Assembly (NCBI GenBank): GCA_937901745.1
Contig: CALGSZ010000157.1
Span: 10,172 to 74,171 of the forward strand
DNA length: 64,000 bases
Reading direction: 5' to 3'
DNA from: an uncultured Chloroflexota bacterium
GTDB lineage: Bacteria > Chloroflexota > Chloroflexia > Thermomicrobiales > UBA6265
Each line of letters starts with the position of its first letter. Position 1 is the first letter of the stretch. The position numbers were made by a program, and so were the translations under genes. Below are positions 26,548-34,808 of this stretch, in pieces. The notes beneath the pieces are model-generated. The model saw only the letters and a program-made list of their open reading frames with translations. It was not told the DNA's origin and ran no database searches.

Positions 26548-27573
26548 TCAGGCCGACGCGGACGGACGGATCGAAGGCGCAAGCTCCTCGGCCACCAGCC
26601 GGATCGTCTCGTGGTCCCTGGCGTCCTGAATCTGCACAACGAAGTACTCGATGCCAGCGTCCGCGAGCGCTTGGTAGTACGGTCGAACGCTCTCTGGCGT
26701 GCCGTAGACCCTCGTTGCCTTTAGCTCCTCGGTGAGACCGTCGGGGTAATAGCGGCGCAGCTTGGCTTCGGCGGCGGTCTCCGTCTCCGCCAGCAGGAGC
26801 CATGAGGTGAAGTGCGTGCGAAAGATCTCCTCGTACGGCCGGCCGACTGCCTCGCAGTGCTGGCGCAGCGTGTCGAGCGTCTCTCGAACGGCGTCCTGAG
26901 AGCGCACCCTCCCGGTGTTGCGGCCAGGTCCGAAATTGCAGGCGTCCGCGTACTGCGCGACCTGTCGCAGGGTGACGCGCCGGCCACTGCCCGCGACCAT
27001 GATCGGCGGGCGCGGCTGCTGGACGGGCGGCGGCGTGATGCGCCCGCCCTCGGTCCAGACATGCTTGCCGTAAAAGGTGAACGGCTCCGGTCCCCAGACG
27101 CCGCGAATGATCTGAAGCGCCTCGTCAAGCAGCTCTTGTCGCTCGCGGATCGAGGGAAACGACAGACCCAACTGCGCGAACTCCTCGACATTCCAGCCGA
27201 TACCGAGCCCGAGAACGACCCGGCCGCCGCTGATGTGGTCGAGGTCGGCGGCGAGCCTCGCGTGCATCACCGGATGGCGATGGGCCACGCAGTTGACGAC
27301 GGAGCCGAGGCGGATCCGCTCAGTCGTCATGGCGATGGCCGCCAGATGCAACCACGGATCCGGCGCTTGACCGGGATGGTCGCCGATGAAGAACGCGTCG
27401 AGCCCGACCTCCTCCGCCAGCTGACCGGCAAGGATGACGCTGCGGCTCGGCTCCGGGTCATCGGCGTACGGGAATGCTTGCAGGCTAAAGCCCACCCGGC
27501 CTTGGAGGCGCTGGCGCCAGATATCCGCTGGGCAGAGTTGCTGTCTCGCGTCCTGGCGTGCCGCGTTCTGCAT
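26548..27573 (-). CDS. LLM-class (luciferase-like) F420-dependent oxidoreductase
   Basis: The 341-residue TIM-barrel protein has the bacterial-luciferase/F420 family pattern: AGQLAEEVGLDAFFIGDHPG, TTERIRLGSVVNCVAHRHPVMHARLAADLDHISGGRVVLGLGIGWN, and PPIMVAGSGRRVTLRQVAQYADACNFG. Proteins of this group use F420 or FMN for hydride transfer; the substrate is unknown. ATG 27573 shares a base with the stop of the upstream HEXXH protein (TGATG), so translation is coupled. Other F420-type domains in this window (20143-21276) make F420 use plausible. Confidence 0.85.
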   Translation of the reverse strand: MQNAARQDARQQLCPADIWRQRLQGRVGFSLQAFPYADDPEPSRSVILAGQLAEEVGLDAFFIGDHPGQAPDPWLHLAAIAMTTERIRLGSVVNCVAHRHPVMHARLAADLDHISGGRVVLGLGIGWNVEEFAQLGLSFPSIRERQELLDEALQIIRGVWGPEPFTFYGKHVWTEGGRITPPPVQQPRPPIMVAGSGRRVTLRQVAQYADACNFGPGRNTGRVRSQDAVRETLDTLRQHCEAVGRPYEEIFRTHFTSWLLLAETETAAEAKLRRYYPDGLTEELKATRVYGTPESVRPYYQALADAGIEYFVVQIQDARDHETIRLVAEELAPSIRPSASA

Positions 27574-28367
27574 CAAGGCAACCCCTTCCCTTCTCGCGGA
27601 TCGGATCGGATTCTGGTGACATAGGCGCGGAACCGGTCCGGTCCATCTAGATAGGCTCGCGCAAGCCGGTTCTCAAACCGATCGCCGCGTAAGGCGAAGC
27701 GCTTGCCGTCCGTGCCGAAGACCTCGATCCACCAGCGGGCCTCGGCGGTGTGAGCGGCGATTTCCTCCTCGAGCTCGACACCATTGCCCAACGTCGCGCA
27801 CGTTCTCCGATAATAGCAGGCGTCTCCGCTGAAGGCTCGGTCGAGATGTGTCGCCTCGTGGATGAGGAGAGCAGCGAGGATGTCGGCGCGCGTCGAGCGG
27901 ACGTAGCGGCGATCGACCATGATCGTGCTGCCGACCCAGCCCAATTCCGGCGAACCGAATGCCCGCGCGAATGCCGAGTTGTACGGGAGATCAGTGACCC
28001 CGACGCAGGCGCCCGTAGTCACGAGCATGTCATACAGGCGGCGACCTTCCTCGGTGGCGCGCATGAGGCCGAACCCGAGGCGCAACGCGCGGCCATAGCT
28101 CGAGGGAACGTCGTCGCAAACCGGCAGCGCGCCGAGTGGGGGCTGGGAGGGCAGACCCGGATCTTCTCCAAGGGAGGCAAGGGCGACCTCCGCCGCGGCC
28201 CTCGCCCAATCGTCGATCTCGGTGCCATCCAGGCGAGTCTCCAAGCCGAGCGCGCCGAAGCGAGCGAACCAGCCGAGGAGGGCAAGACCGATCAAGCCGG
28301 CGAACACGATCCGCTTGAGCCAGGAGACGCGGGCCGGGTGCGCGAGCGATGGGGCCGTAGATGTCAT
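27573..28367 (-). CDS. Membrane-anchored putative zinc peptidase (HEXXH)
   Basis: The 264-residue protein has one N-terminal transmembrane helix (IVFAGLIGLALLGWFARFGAL) and an otherwise soluble body. HEATH at 170-174, preceded by ADILAALLI, fits a zincin HEXXH site, and ELEEEIAAHTAEARWW about 30 residues later could give the third ligand. Four cysteines (near 84, 121, 184 and 190) might form disulfides if the body faces outside. It is translationally coupled to the LLM oxidoreductase. I recognise no named family; peptidase activity is a prediction. The divergent gap 28368-28700 (333 nt) is less GC-rich and shows no gene or clear site. Confidence 0.6.
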   Translation of the reverse strand: MTSTAPSLAHPARVSWLKRIVFAGLIGLALLGWFARFGALGLETRLDGTEIDDWARAAAEVALASLGEDPGLPSQPPLGALPVCDDVPSSYGRALRLGFGLMRATEEGRRLYDMLVTTGACVGVTDLPYNSAFARAFGSPELGWVGSTIMVDRRYVRSTRADILAALLIHEATHLDRAFSGDACYYRRTCATLGNGVELEEEIAAHTAEARWWIEVFGTDGKRFALRGDRFENRLARAYLDGPDRFRAYVTRIRSDPREGKGLP

Positions 28368-28700
28368 TGATGTGCCAGTCCTGCCGCCAGCAACGGGACC
28401 TGCTCCCCAATGTTGAGTGGAGTATGCCTGATTGCGAGTGCCATGTACCTGCCTTCAACGTTGCCCCGCCAACTTGATTGCGGTAGCGGATCAAAGGTGA
28501 CAGCGCCAGACGTAATAGGGATGGTGGCTAATGGTGACTGCTCGGCGAACATGGCAACCCCGGCCGACTCGGCGTAGGCCGGAAGAAAATCGAGGCATCG
28601 CCCGCGCGGCGTCGAATTGCCCGACAATACAGTAAAGCTCCAGAGGAGCGGCTGCCCGGTTGAGCAGGCGCAAGATCGGAACTCGTGGGAGGGGAGTGAG

Positions 28701-29822
28701 GTGGACAAGGTCAAGGTTGGCATCATCGGCTCCCAGTTCGTCGCGCATCTCCACGCCGAGGCGTTTGGGTGGGTGCCGAACGCCGAGGTCGTGGCGGTCG
28801 CGTCACCGAATCGCGAGCACGTTACCGCCTTCGCGGAGCGGTTCGGAATCCCGCGCGCGCTGACTGACTATCGCGATCTGCTCAACATCGACGAGATCGA
28901 CCTCATCACCATCGCCGTGCCGAACGACCTCCACGCGCAGGTCTGCATCGACGCGGCGAAAGCGGGGAAGCATGTCGTCTGCGAGAAGCCGCTCTGCCTT
29001 TCGCTGGAAGAAGCCGACGCGATGATCTCTGCGTGCCGTGAGGCCGGGGTCAAGCTCATGTATGCCGAGGAGCTCTGCTTCGCGCCGAAGTACGTCCGCG
29101 CGAAGCAGCTCGTGGACGAAGGCGCGCTCGGCGACATCTTCGTCGTCAAGCAGAGCGAGGAGCATTACGGCCCGCATTCCCCCTGGTTCTGGGATGTGCG
29201 TCGCTCGGGTGGCGGCGTGCTGCTCGACATGGGCTGCCACTCTATTGCCTTCTGCCGCTGGGTGCTCGGCAATAAGCCGATCGAGAGCGTCTACGCGGCG
29301 ATGGGCACGTTCGTTCACGGCGACAAGACGATCGGCGAAGACCACGCGATCTGCGTGCTGCGCTTCGAGGGTGGGGCGATCGGGCTCTGCGAAAACTCCT
29401 GGGGCAAGGCGGGCGGCGTCGATGACAAGTGCGAGATCTACGGCTCGCTCGGCAATACCCGCGCCGACCTGCTCCGTGGCTCATCGCTCGTGACCTACAG
29501 CGAAGTCGGTTACGGCTATGCGGTCGAGAAGGCGACGACCACCCAGGGCTGGACCTTCACGATGTTCGAGGAGACCTGGAACTACGGCTTCCCGCAGGAG
29601 ATGCAGCATTTCGTCAATTGCGTCGCGCGTGACGAGCAACCGATGCTGACGGGCGAGGATGGAAAAGCGGTCCTCGAGGCGATCTTGGCGGCCTACCATT
29701 CGGCTGGCACGGGCCAGGAGGTGAAGCTGCCGTGGACGCCGCCGTCCTACGAGCGACCGATCGAGCTGTGGCGCGGGCCGTTGTCCAATGTAATGATGCC
29801 GCCGGGTGAGGCCCGTGCTTGA
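28701..29822 (+). CDS. Gfo/Idh/MocA family oxidoreductase
   Basis: The GTG at 28701 was chosen because a GGAGGGGAG site lies just upstream and the Rossmann fold begins at once (KVKVGIIGSQFVAHLHAEAF). The 373 residues contain the family's EKP motif (CEKPL, 95-98) and the substrate-side GGGVLLDMGCHSIAFCRWVLG block with the catalytic histidine. Members oxidise sugars, inositols or amino-sugars with NAD(P). It leads an operon with a ROK sugar kinase and a beta-phosphoglucomutase-like phosphatase, so it most likely works on a sugar. The substrate is unknown. Confidence 0.87.
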   Translation: MDKVKVGIIGSQFVAHLHAEAFGWVPNAEVVAVASPNREHVTAFAERFGIPRALTDYRDLLNIDEIDLITIAVPNDLHAQVCIDAAKAGKHVVCEKPLCLSLEEADAMISACREAGVKLMYAEELCFAPKYVRAKQLVDEGALGDIFVVKQSEEHYGPHSPWFWDVRRSGGGVLLDMGCHSIAFCRWVLGNKPIESVYAAMGTFVHGDKTIGEDHAICVLRFEGGAIGLCENSWGKAGGVDDKCEIYGSLGNTRADLLRGSSLVTYSEVGYGYAVEKATTTQGWTFTMFEETWNYGFPQEMQHFVNCVARDEQPMLTGEDGKAVLEAILAAYHSAGTGQEVKLPWTPPSYERPIELWRGPLSNVMMPPGEARA

Positions 29823-29837
29823 CGTTGAGGGTTAGAG

Positions 29838-30827
29838 ATGACTTCCAGCTACCATCTGGGCATCGATCTGGGCGGGACGAATATCAAGCTCGCCGCGATC
29901 ACTGATGACGGCACGGTAATCGAGCGGCGTACCGTCCCGACCGAGGCGCACGAGGGGCACGACGCCGTCGTGCAGCGCATGATCGACAACGTGCTTGCGC
30001 TAAGAGAGGTCGTGCCAACCGATGCGCCAGTGACGAGCATCGGCGTGGCCGTGCCCGGCGTGATCGACATGGATGCCGGGATCACAAAGTTCCTTACCAA
30101 CCTGCCCGGCCACTGGCCGGACGTGCCGGTCGGTCCGCGTATCGCCGAGGCGACGGGGCTCCCGACGTTTCTCATCAACGATGTCCGAGCTTTCACCGTC
30201 GCGGAGCATCAGCTCGGCGCCGCCAAAGGAGTGACGACCGCGATCTGCTTTGCCGTGGGGACCGGCATCGGCGGCGGAATCGTCGCCAATGGCAAAGTCA
30301 ACTTTGGCCTTGGCGGGGCGGGTGGAGAGCTTGGCCACATCATCGTCGATCCGGATGGGCCCCGGTGCAATTGCGGCAACCGCGGCTGCGCCGAAGCGCT
30401 CGCCAGTGGCCCGGCGATCGTTGGTGAGGCCCTGCGGCGGATCGTCCAAGGAGCGACGACGTCGCTGCGCGACCTCATTGACGACGACCTGAACCGCATG
30501 ACGCCGGCCATCGTCGAGCGCGCCGCAGCGGAGGGAGATGCCGTCGCGATCGAGATTCTCGAGACCGCCGGGTTCTACCTCGGCATCGCGGTCGCGAGCG
30601 CGATTGCTTCTCTCGCGCCAGAGGTTGTGATCATTGGCGGAGGGAACGTCAAGCCGGGCGGCGTCTTCTGGCGGGCAATCGAATCGACGGCTCGAGCGCA
30701 CTCGCATGTCACTGACATCGATCGCATTGTGTTCAAGCCGCCGGCGCTCGGCTACGAGGCGGGCGTCATTGGCGCCGCGCTCTGGGGCATGCAATCGGTT
30801 GCGGCGAGGGCAGGTCACGGGGCATGA
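29838..30827 (+). CDS. ROK family sugar kinase (glucokinase-like)
   Basis: The 329 residues include the ATP phosphate-binding DLGGTN (10-15), the catalytic Asp115 in INDVRA, an AVGTGIGGGIV adenosine motif and the ROK zinc site: His167 plus Cys177, Cys179 and Cys184 in GPRCNCGNRGCAE. Glucokinases and N-acetylmannosamine or fructose kinases share this form. It starts 15 nt after the oxidoreductase, and its stop overlaps the next start by 4 nt, so the three genes form one operon for sugar use. Confidence 0.87.
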   Translation: MTSSYHLGIDLGGTNIKLAAITDDGTVIERRTVPTEAHEGHDAVVQRMIDNVLALREVVPTDAPVTSIGVAVPGVIDMDAGITKFLTNLPGHWPDVPVGPRIAEATGLPTFLINDVRAFTVAEHQLGAAKGVTTAICFAVGTGIGGGIVANGKVNFGLGGAGGELGHIIVDPDGPRCNCGNRGCAEALASGPAIVGEALRRIVQGATTSLRDLIDDDLNRMTPAIVERAAAEGDAVAIEILETAGFYLGIAVASAIASLAPEVVIIGGGNVKPGGVFWRAIESTARAHSHVTDIDRIVFKPPALGYEAGVIGAALWGMQSVAARAGHGA

Positions 30828-31510
30828 CACGGGCGATTCGGGCGCTCATCTTCGACATGGATGGGCTGTTGGTTGACAGCGAGCCGCTTGCCGCGAAGGC
30901 CATGGCGGAGTTCCTGGCGCAGTATGGCCACACGCCGCGCGCGGATGTGGCCGCGAAACTTCTGGGCCGACGACTTCCCGACGCCGTTGCGATCGTGCGG
31001 GAAGCATATGGGCTGAGTGAGCCGATCGACGTGCTGGCTCGTCAATATAGCGCCATGCGACTCGCGGCGCTGCGCGGCAACTTGCGGCCGATGCCGGGAG
31101 CCGTTGAGGTCATTAGCTTCGCGCGAGAAGCTGGCCTGCGAATGGCGCTGGCGACCTCCAGCGCGAGGGAACAGGCGAACGTCGCGTTGGCGGAGGCCGG
31201 ACTTGCCGGTTGCTTCGATACCGAGGTGACTGGTGATGAGGTAGAGCGTGGCAAACCCGCGCCAGACCTCTTCCTCACCGCCGCTTCCCGGCTCGATGTG
31301 CCGCCGGAGGCCTGCGCCGTCCTCGAAGACTCTCCGCTTGGCATCGAGGCCGCACTCGAGGCGGGGATGCGCGCCATCGCCGTGCCGAATGAGCGGACCG
31401 CGGCACTGCCGTTTCCGCCGGGTTGCGCCGCGATGCTGCCGGATCTGCACGCCGCCATCGCATGGCTTACCGAACAGGGCGTGTCAGCAAATGGCCACAG
31501 GACAGATTAG
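30824..31510 (+). CDS. HAD-superfamily hydrolase, beta-phosphoglucomutase-like
   Basis: The 228-residue protein carries HAD motif I DMDGLLVDSE (nucleophile Asp11, acid Asp13), motif II in ALATSSA, the motif III lysine in RGKPAPDLF and motif IV VLEDSPLGIEAAL. The helical cap after motif I places it with beta-phosphoglucomutase and small sugar phosphatases. The ATG overlaps the kinase stop (ATGA). It probably dephosphorylates or isomerises a sugar phosphate made by the operon. Confidence 0.85.
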   Translation: MTRAIRALIFDMDGLLVDSEPLAAKAMAEFLAQYGHTPRADVAAKLLGRRLPDAVAIVREAYGLSEPIDVLARQYSAMRLAALRGNLRPMPGAVEVISFAREAGLRMALATSSAREQANVALAEAGLAGCFDTEVTGDEVERGKPAPDLFLTAASRLDVPPEACAVLEDSPLGIEAALEAGMRAIAVPNERTAALPFPPGCAAMLPDLHAAIAWLTEQGVSANGHRTD

Positions 31511-31597
31511 GGGGCTGGCTTCGACCAGCGCCGGGCGATGCGATAAGATTTCGGAAGAGAGAGGCGCGGGCAGCTCAGACGCGGCGGAGTAAAGCGA

Positions 31598-31864
31598 ATG
31601 ACGGTTCGAATCTATCTCCAGGCAGCGCGTCTCTTGCCCGGACCGCCCCAAGCCGGGGATCTCCCCGCTGAGCGCATCTTCATCCACGCATCGGACGTTC
31701 CAGAGCTTTGGGTCGAGACGGAGAGCATCGCCGTGCCTCCACCGGGCCGGGCCGTTTCCTTCGCGCTGGCCCGGCCGCTCGATATCGGCATCGGGCGGGT
31801 GGTTGGGACCATCGAGCGGGCGGTGCGCAAGAGCACCAAGCAGCGGCTGAACATCGCGCGATAG
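31598..31864 (+). CDS. Small conserved-looking hypothetical protein
   Basis: The 88-residue frame has a GGAG site 8 nt before ATG and a plausible globular composition (FIHASDVPELWVETESIAVPPPGRAVSFALARPL). No known domain is recognised. It is placed between the HAD gene and the ITPase-like gene on the same strand. It is probably real because codon use matches its neighbours. Confidence 0.5.
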   Translation: MTVRIYLQAARLLPGPPQAGDLPAERIFIHASDVPELWVETESIAVPPPGRAVSFALARPLDIGIGRVVGTIERAVRKSTKQRLNIAR

Positions 31865-31898
31865 GGCGGAGCCGACGCTGGATCCGAGTGGCAGCGAC

Positions 31899-32558
31899 GT
31901 GGGCAACGTGCGATTGGTCGTCGCGACGAGGAATCCGGCGAAGGTGGCGGCGATCACGCGGCTGGTGGACACTCTGGCGGATGTCGTTTCGTTCCCAGGC
32001 GACATATCCCAAGAGCCCACCACAGAGCCAACCGCCACTACTATTGACCAACCAACCATCACCCACGCGTCGATCGCGCAAGAGAAGGCAGTTGCTCTAT
32101 CCCAAGCCCTCCCCGGCGAGCTAGTTGTGGCGACGGACGGCGGGCTGATCGTTCCGGCTCTCGGCTCACGCTGGGATCCAGTCCGCACCCGGCGCTTCGC
32201 CGGTCCAGACGCAACCGACTGGGATCGGGCGAACGCGCTCCTGCAACTCGCCGCTGGCCTACGCGGTGAGGGACGGTCCATCTGGTGGGAAGAGGCGTTA
32301 GCGCTCGCCTGTGACGGAGAGGTGATCGCTACCTGGACGGCTCGCAGCGGGCCAGGTCTGCTTGCCGAAACGGTGACGCCGGATGAGGTCGCTCGCGGTG
32401 GAGGATTCTGGATCCCGGCAGTCTGGCTTATCCCGGAGGAGGGGAACCGGCGACTCATCGAGCTCGAGCCTAGCGATCAAGACCGCTACTTCGACCACTG
32501 GGCGCGGCTAGGAGAGGAGTTGCGCGCGTTTCTCCGACGCTACGATGCCGATCGCTGA
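31899..32558 (+). CDS. HAM1/RdgB-like NTP pyrophosphatase-family protein
   Basis: The 219 residues from GTG open with VRLVVATRNPAKVAAITRLVD, the HAM1/ITPase nucleotide-binding start. A central ATDGGLIVPALGSRWDPVRTRRFAG block is the counterpart of the usual DSGLEVDAL...SARYAG. A QEKAVALSQAL segment also fits. Classical RdgB removes deaminated purine nucleotides; the active region is altered here (TDGG for DDSG), so substrate or activity may differ. The ribosome binding site is weak and the start is approximate. Confidence 0.6.
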   Translation: MGNVRLVVATRNPAKVAAITRLVDTLADVVSFPGDISQEPTTEPTATTIDQPTITHASIAQEKAVALSQALPGELVVATDGGLIVPALGSRWDPVRTRRFAGPDATDWDRANALLQLAAGLRGEGRSIWWEEALALACDGEVIATWTARSGPGLLAETVTPDEVARGGGFWIPAVWLIPEEGNRRLIELEPSDQDRYFDHWARLGEELRAFLRRYDADR

Positions 32559-32601
32559 GCAGCTCGCGACGTCCTTCAATTCGCTGACCTGTATACGCCG
32601 C

Positions 32602-32823
32602 TCATCGCCTAAGATGAGTGAGTGCATGGACACCGTGGACAATGCCAACAATCTCGACTCGGAAACTACGATACCGGCAAGGTGTAGCGCGGCGATTCTC
32701 CATCGGGTAGGGGAGTGGCTGCCGGCGTTGAGATTGCTCCTTGGGATATGTCGTGCATTGCCGAGGGCGCACTCGTTGAGCCAGATAATCGCTCGCCACG
32801 AGAGCGATCTTGAATTGAGTCAT
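32602..32823 (-). pseudogene. Possible remnant N-terminus of a Rossmann-type gene
   Basis: On the minus strand an ATG at 32823 with GGAGAGGGG upstream opens MTQFKIALVASDYLAQRV, which resembles the first strand of a dehydrogenase-type protein. The following 55 residues lose any protein-like pattern before a stop. The surrounding 302-nt gap (32559-32860) contains no other gene. This may be a decayed fragment or chance. Confidence 0.2.
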
Positions 32824-32860
32824 CAGCAGCCCCTCTCCAACCGTGCCAGGAGCTGACGAG

Positions 32861-33814
32861 ATGAATGGCTTCGACTGCTCGCCGATTCGCATCGAGCCCC
32901 AGCTGCGCGAAAGGGTTTGGGGTGGGCGCCGGCTCCGCGCCGATGGTCCTCCGGTGGGTGAGGCGTGGGTCATCCACGGCGCGAATCGGGTCGTCAGCGG
33001 ACCTGGCGCCGGCGGCAGCCTGGCCGACCTCGCGGCGACACGTGGAGAGCAGCTACTCGGCCGGCGCGTCGTTGACCGGTACGGGAACCGGGTGCCGCTG
33101 TTGATCAAGCTCATCGACGCGGCTGAATGGCTCTCCGTCCAGGTGCATCCTAACGACGCCGTCGCGCGGCAGCTCGAAGGTCCAGGCTATTTCGGCAAGA
33201 CCGAGGCTTGGTTCGTCTTGGAATCCGAGCCGGGCGCGGAAATCATCGCGGGCGTCCGCGAGGGAGTGAGCAAGGCAGAGCTCGAGCGAGCGATCACCGG
33301 CGGCGGGATTTTGCCGCTCGTCCAACGAATGCCGGTCCAGCCCGACCAGGCGATCTTGCTTCGTGCCGGCACGATTCACGCCCTTGGTCCCGGCATCCTC
33401 GTCTACGAGGTGCAGCAAGACTCTGATTTGACCTACCGCGTCTACGACTGGGATCGTCCCCCCTCGGCTGGGCGCGAGCTTCACATTCAACAGGCCGTCG
33501 CTTCGGCCGACCCGCAAGCGAGTCCGGAGCCGGTGATGGCCGCGAACACCGAGGGAGAACAGGAACTCGTCGCTTGTGAGTACTTTCGCCTGCAACTCGT
33601 CACGGTCGGCGAATCACCGCTCTCGCTCGACACTGAGCGAGCCTCGTTCCACGCCGTAACCGCCATCGAGGGGACGATTGAGGTTCATACATCGAGCGGG
33701 GATGAGACGGTCGCCAAGTACGACTCGGTCATCATCCCCGCCTGCGCCGGCTCTTACAGCATCGCCGCGAGCGGGACCGGACGCGCCCGGGCATTGGTCG
33801 CGTCGGTCCCGTAA
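32861..33814 (+). CDS. manA: Mannose-6-phosphate isomerase, class I
   Basis: The 317-residue cupin protein interconverts mannose-6-phosphate and fructose-6-phosphate. Zinc and active-site motifs are visible: KLIDAAEWLSVQVHPND, GKTEAW, the AGTIHALGPGILVYEVQQ block and DLTYRVYDWDR. ATG 32861 was preferred because AGGAG lies 8 nt upstream; a GTG at 32843 is in frame. The enzyme could supply GDP-mannose for mannosylation, for which a GT-C mannosyltransferase-like protein lies at 36087. Confidence 0.88.
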   Translation: MNGFDCSPIRIEPQLRERVWGGRRLRADGPPVGEAWVIHGANRVVSGPGAGGSLADLAATRGEQLLGRRVVDRYGNRVPLLIKLIDAAEWLSVQVHPNDAVARQLEGPGYFGKTEAWFVLESEPGAEIIAGVREGVSKAELERAITGGGILPLVQRMPVQPDQAILLRAGTIHALGPGILVYEVQQDSDLTYRVYDWDRPPSAGRELHIQQAVASADPQASPEPVMAANTEGEQELVACEYFRLQLVTVGESPLSLDTERASFHAVTAIEGTIEVHTSSGDETVAKYDSVIIPACAGSYSIAASGTGRARALVASVP

Positions 33815-33831
33815 CCAGCGACGAGCGCGGA

Positions 33832-34719
33832 TCAGGTGCTCATCACGTTGCGCAGCTGACCGAGGCGGTCGATCTCGATGACCACCTCGTCGCCGGGCTT
33901 GAGCCACGGCTTGTCCGGCCGCCCCATCGCCACGCCTTCCGGCGTTCCGGTCACGATGACGTCACCGGGATCCAGCGGGAAGTACCGGCTGATGTAGCTG
34001 ATGATGTTTGCGACGGAGAAGATCATGTCCGCGGTGGTGGAGTCCTGGCGGACCTCACCATTCACCAGGCAGCGCAGGCGCAGCTGCTGCGGATCACCGA
34101 CCTCATCGGCGGTCACCAGATAGGGGCCGATGGGGAGGAACTTATCGAGCGTCTTGCCGAGGAGCCACTGGCTCGTGCGCATCTGCAGGTCCCGGACGCT
34201 GACGTCGTTCGCGCAGCAGTAGCCGAAGACATAGTTGAGCGCGTCGGCTTCCTCGACGTGGTATGCCCGCGTGCCGATGACCACGCCCAGCTCGACCTCA
34301 TAGTCGTACTGGTGCGCAACCGGCGGCATCGGAATGGATTCGCCGTGCGCGGCAATCGCGTTGTTGTACTTGGAGAAGAGGACGGGGTACTCCGGGATCG
34401 GCGCGTTCGTCTCGATCGCGTGCTTGCGGTAGTTCAGCCCGACGCAGACGATCTTGCCCGGATTCGGGACGCAGGGTCCGTGCCGAAGTCCAAGCTCATC
34501 GAGCAGCCACGGCTCACCGGCAGCGGCGAGCGTCGCCCGGCGCACCAGCTCTTGCAGCGTCTCCAACGCCGCCGATCCACCGGCGAAGACGTCCTCCATT
34601 GATGCGGGAGCATTCTCGACCCCGAGTGCCTTCGCGGCTGCCGCGACATCGACGACGCCTGAATCGATCTTCACGCCGAGGCGAAGCGCGTCGCCCTCAC
34701 GAAAGGTCAGGAGCCTCAT
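33832..34719 (-). CDS. Fumarylacetoacetate hydrolase family protein
   Basis: The 295-residue protein has the FAH fold: KIVCVGLNYRKHAIET, PVLFSKYNNAIAAHGESI, the metal-binding YDYEVELGVVIG, and DVIVTGTPEGVAMG near the C-terminus. Members split or hydrate beta-diketo or oxo acids in aromatic or sugar-acid breakdown; some are 2-keto-3-deoxy-L-fuconate or ureidoglycolate type enzymes. The specific substrate cannot be read from sequence. It follows an aminotransferase gene on the same strand, 89 nt apart with a hairpin between. Confidence 0.88.
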   Translation of the reverse strand: MRLLTFREGDALRLGVKIDSGVVDVAAAAKALGVENAPASMEDVFAGGSAALETLQELVRRATLAAAGEPWLLDELGLRHGPCVPNPGKIVCVGLNYRKHAIETNAPIPEYPVLFSKYNNAIAAHGESIPMPPVAHQYDYEVELGVVIGTRAYHVEEADALNYVFGYCCANDVSVRDLQMRTSQWLLGKTLDKFLPIGPYLVTADEVGDPQQLRLRCLVNGEVRQDSTTADMIFSVANIISYISRYFPLDPGDVIVTGTPEGVAMGRPDKPWLKPGDEVVIEIDRLGQLRNVMST

Positions 34720-34743
34720 TCAGTTCACCCCTTTCCATGCCGA

Positions 34744-34766
34744 CGGCGGGCGCGTCGCGCCCGCCG
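34744..34766. terminator. Inter-gene hairpin between aminotransferase and FAH genes
   Basis: An 11-bp perfect inverted repeat (34744-34754 with 34756-34766) folds to about nine pairs with a 5-nt loop. There is no T run on the minus strand, so it may only lower readthrough. TTTT follows on the plus side. Confidence 0.45.
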
Positions 34767-34808
34767 ACGTTTTCCAGCCACAGCGGTAGGTTACCAGACG
34801 CACCGGTA

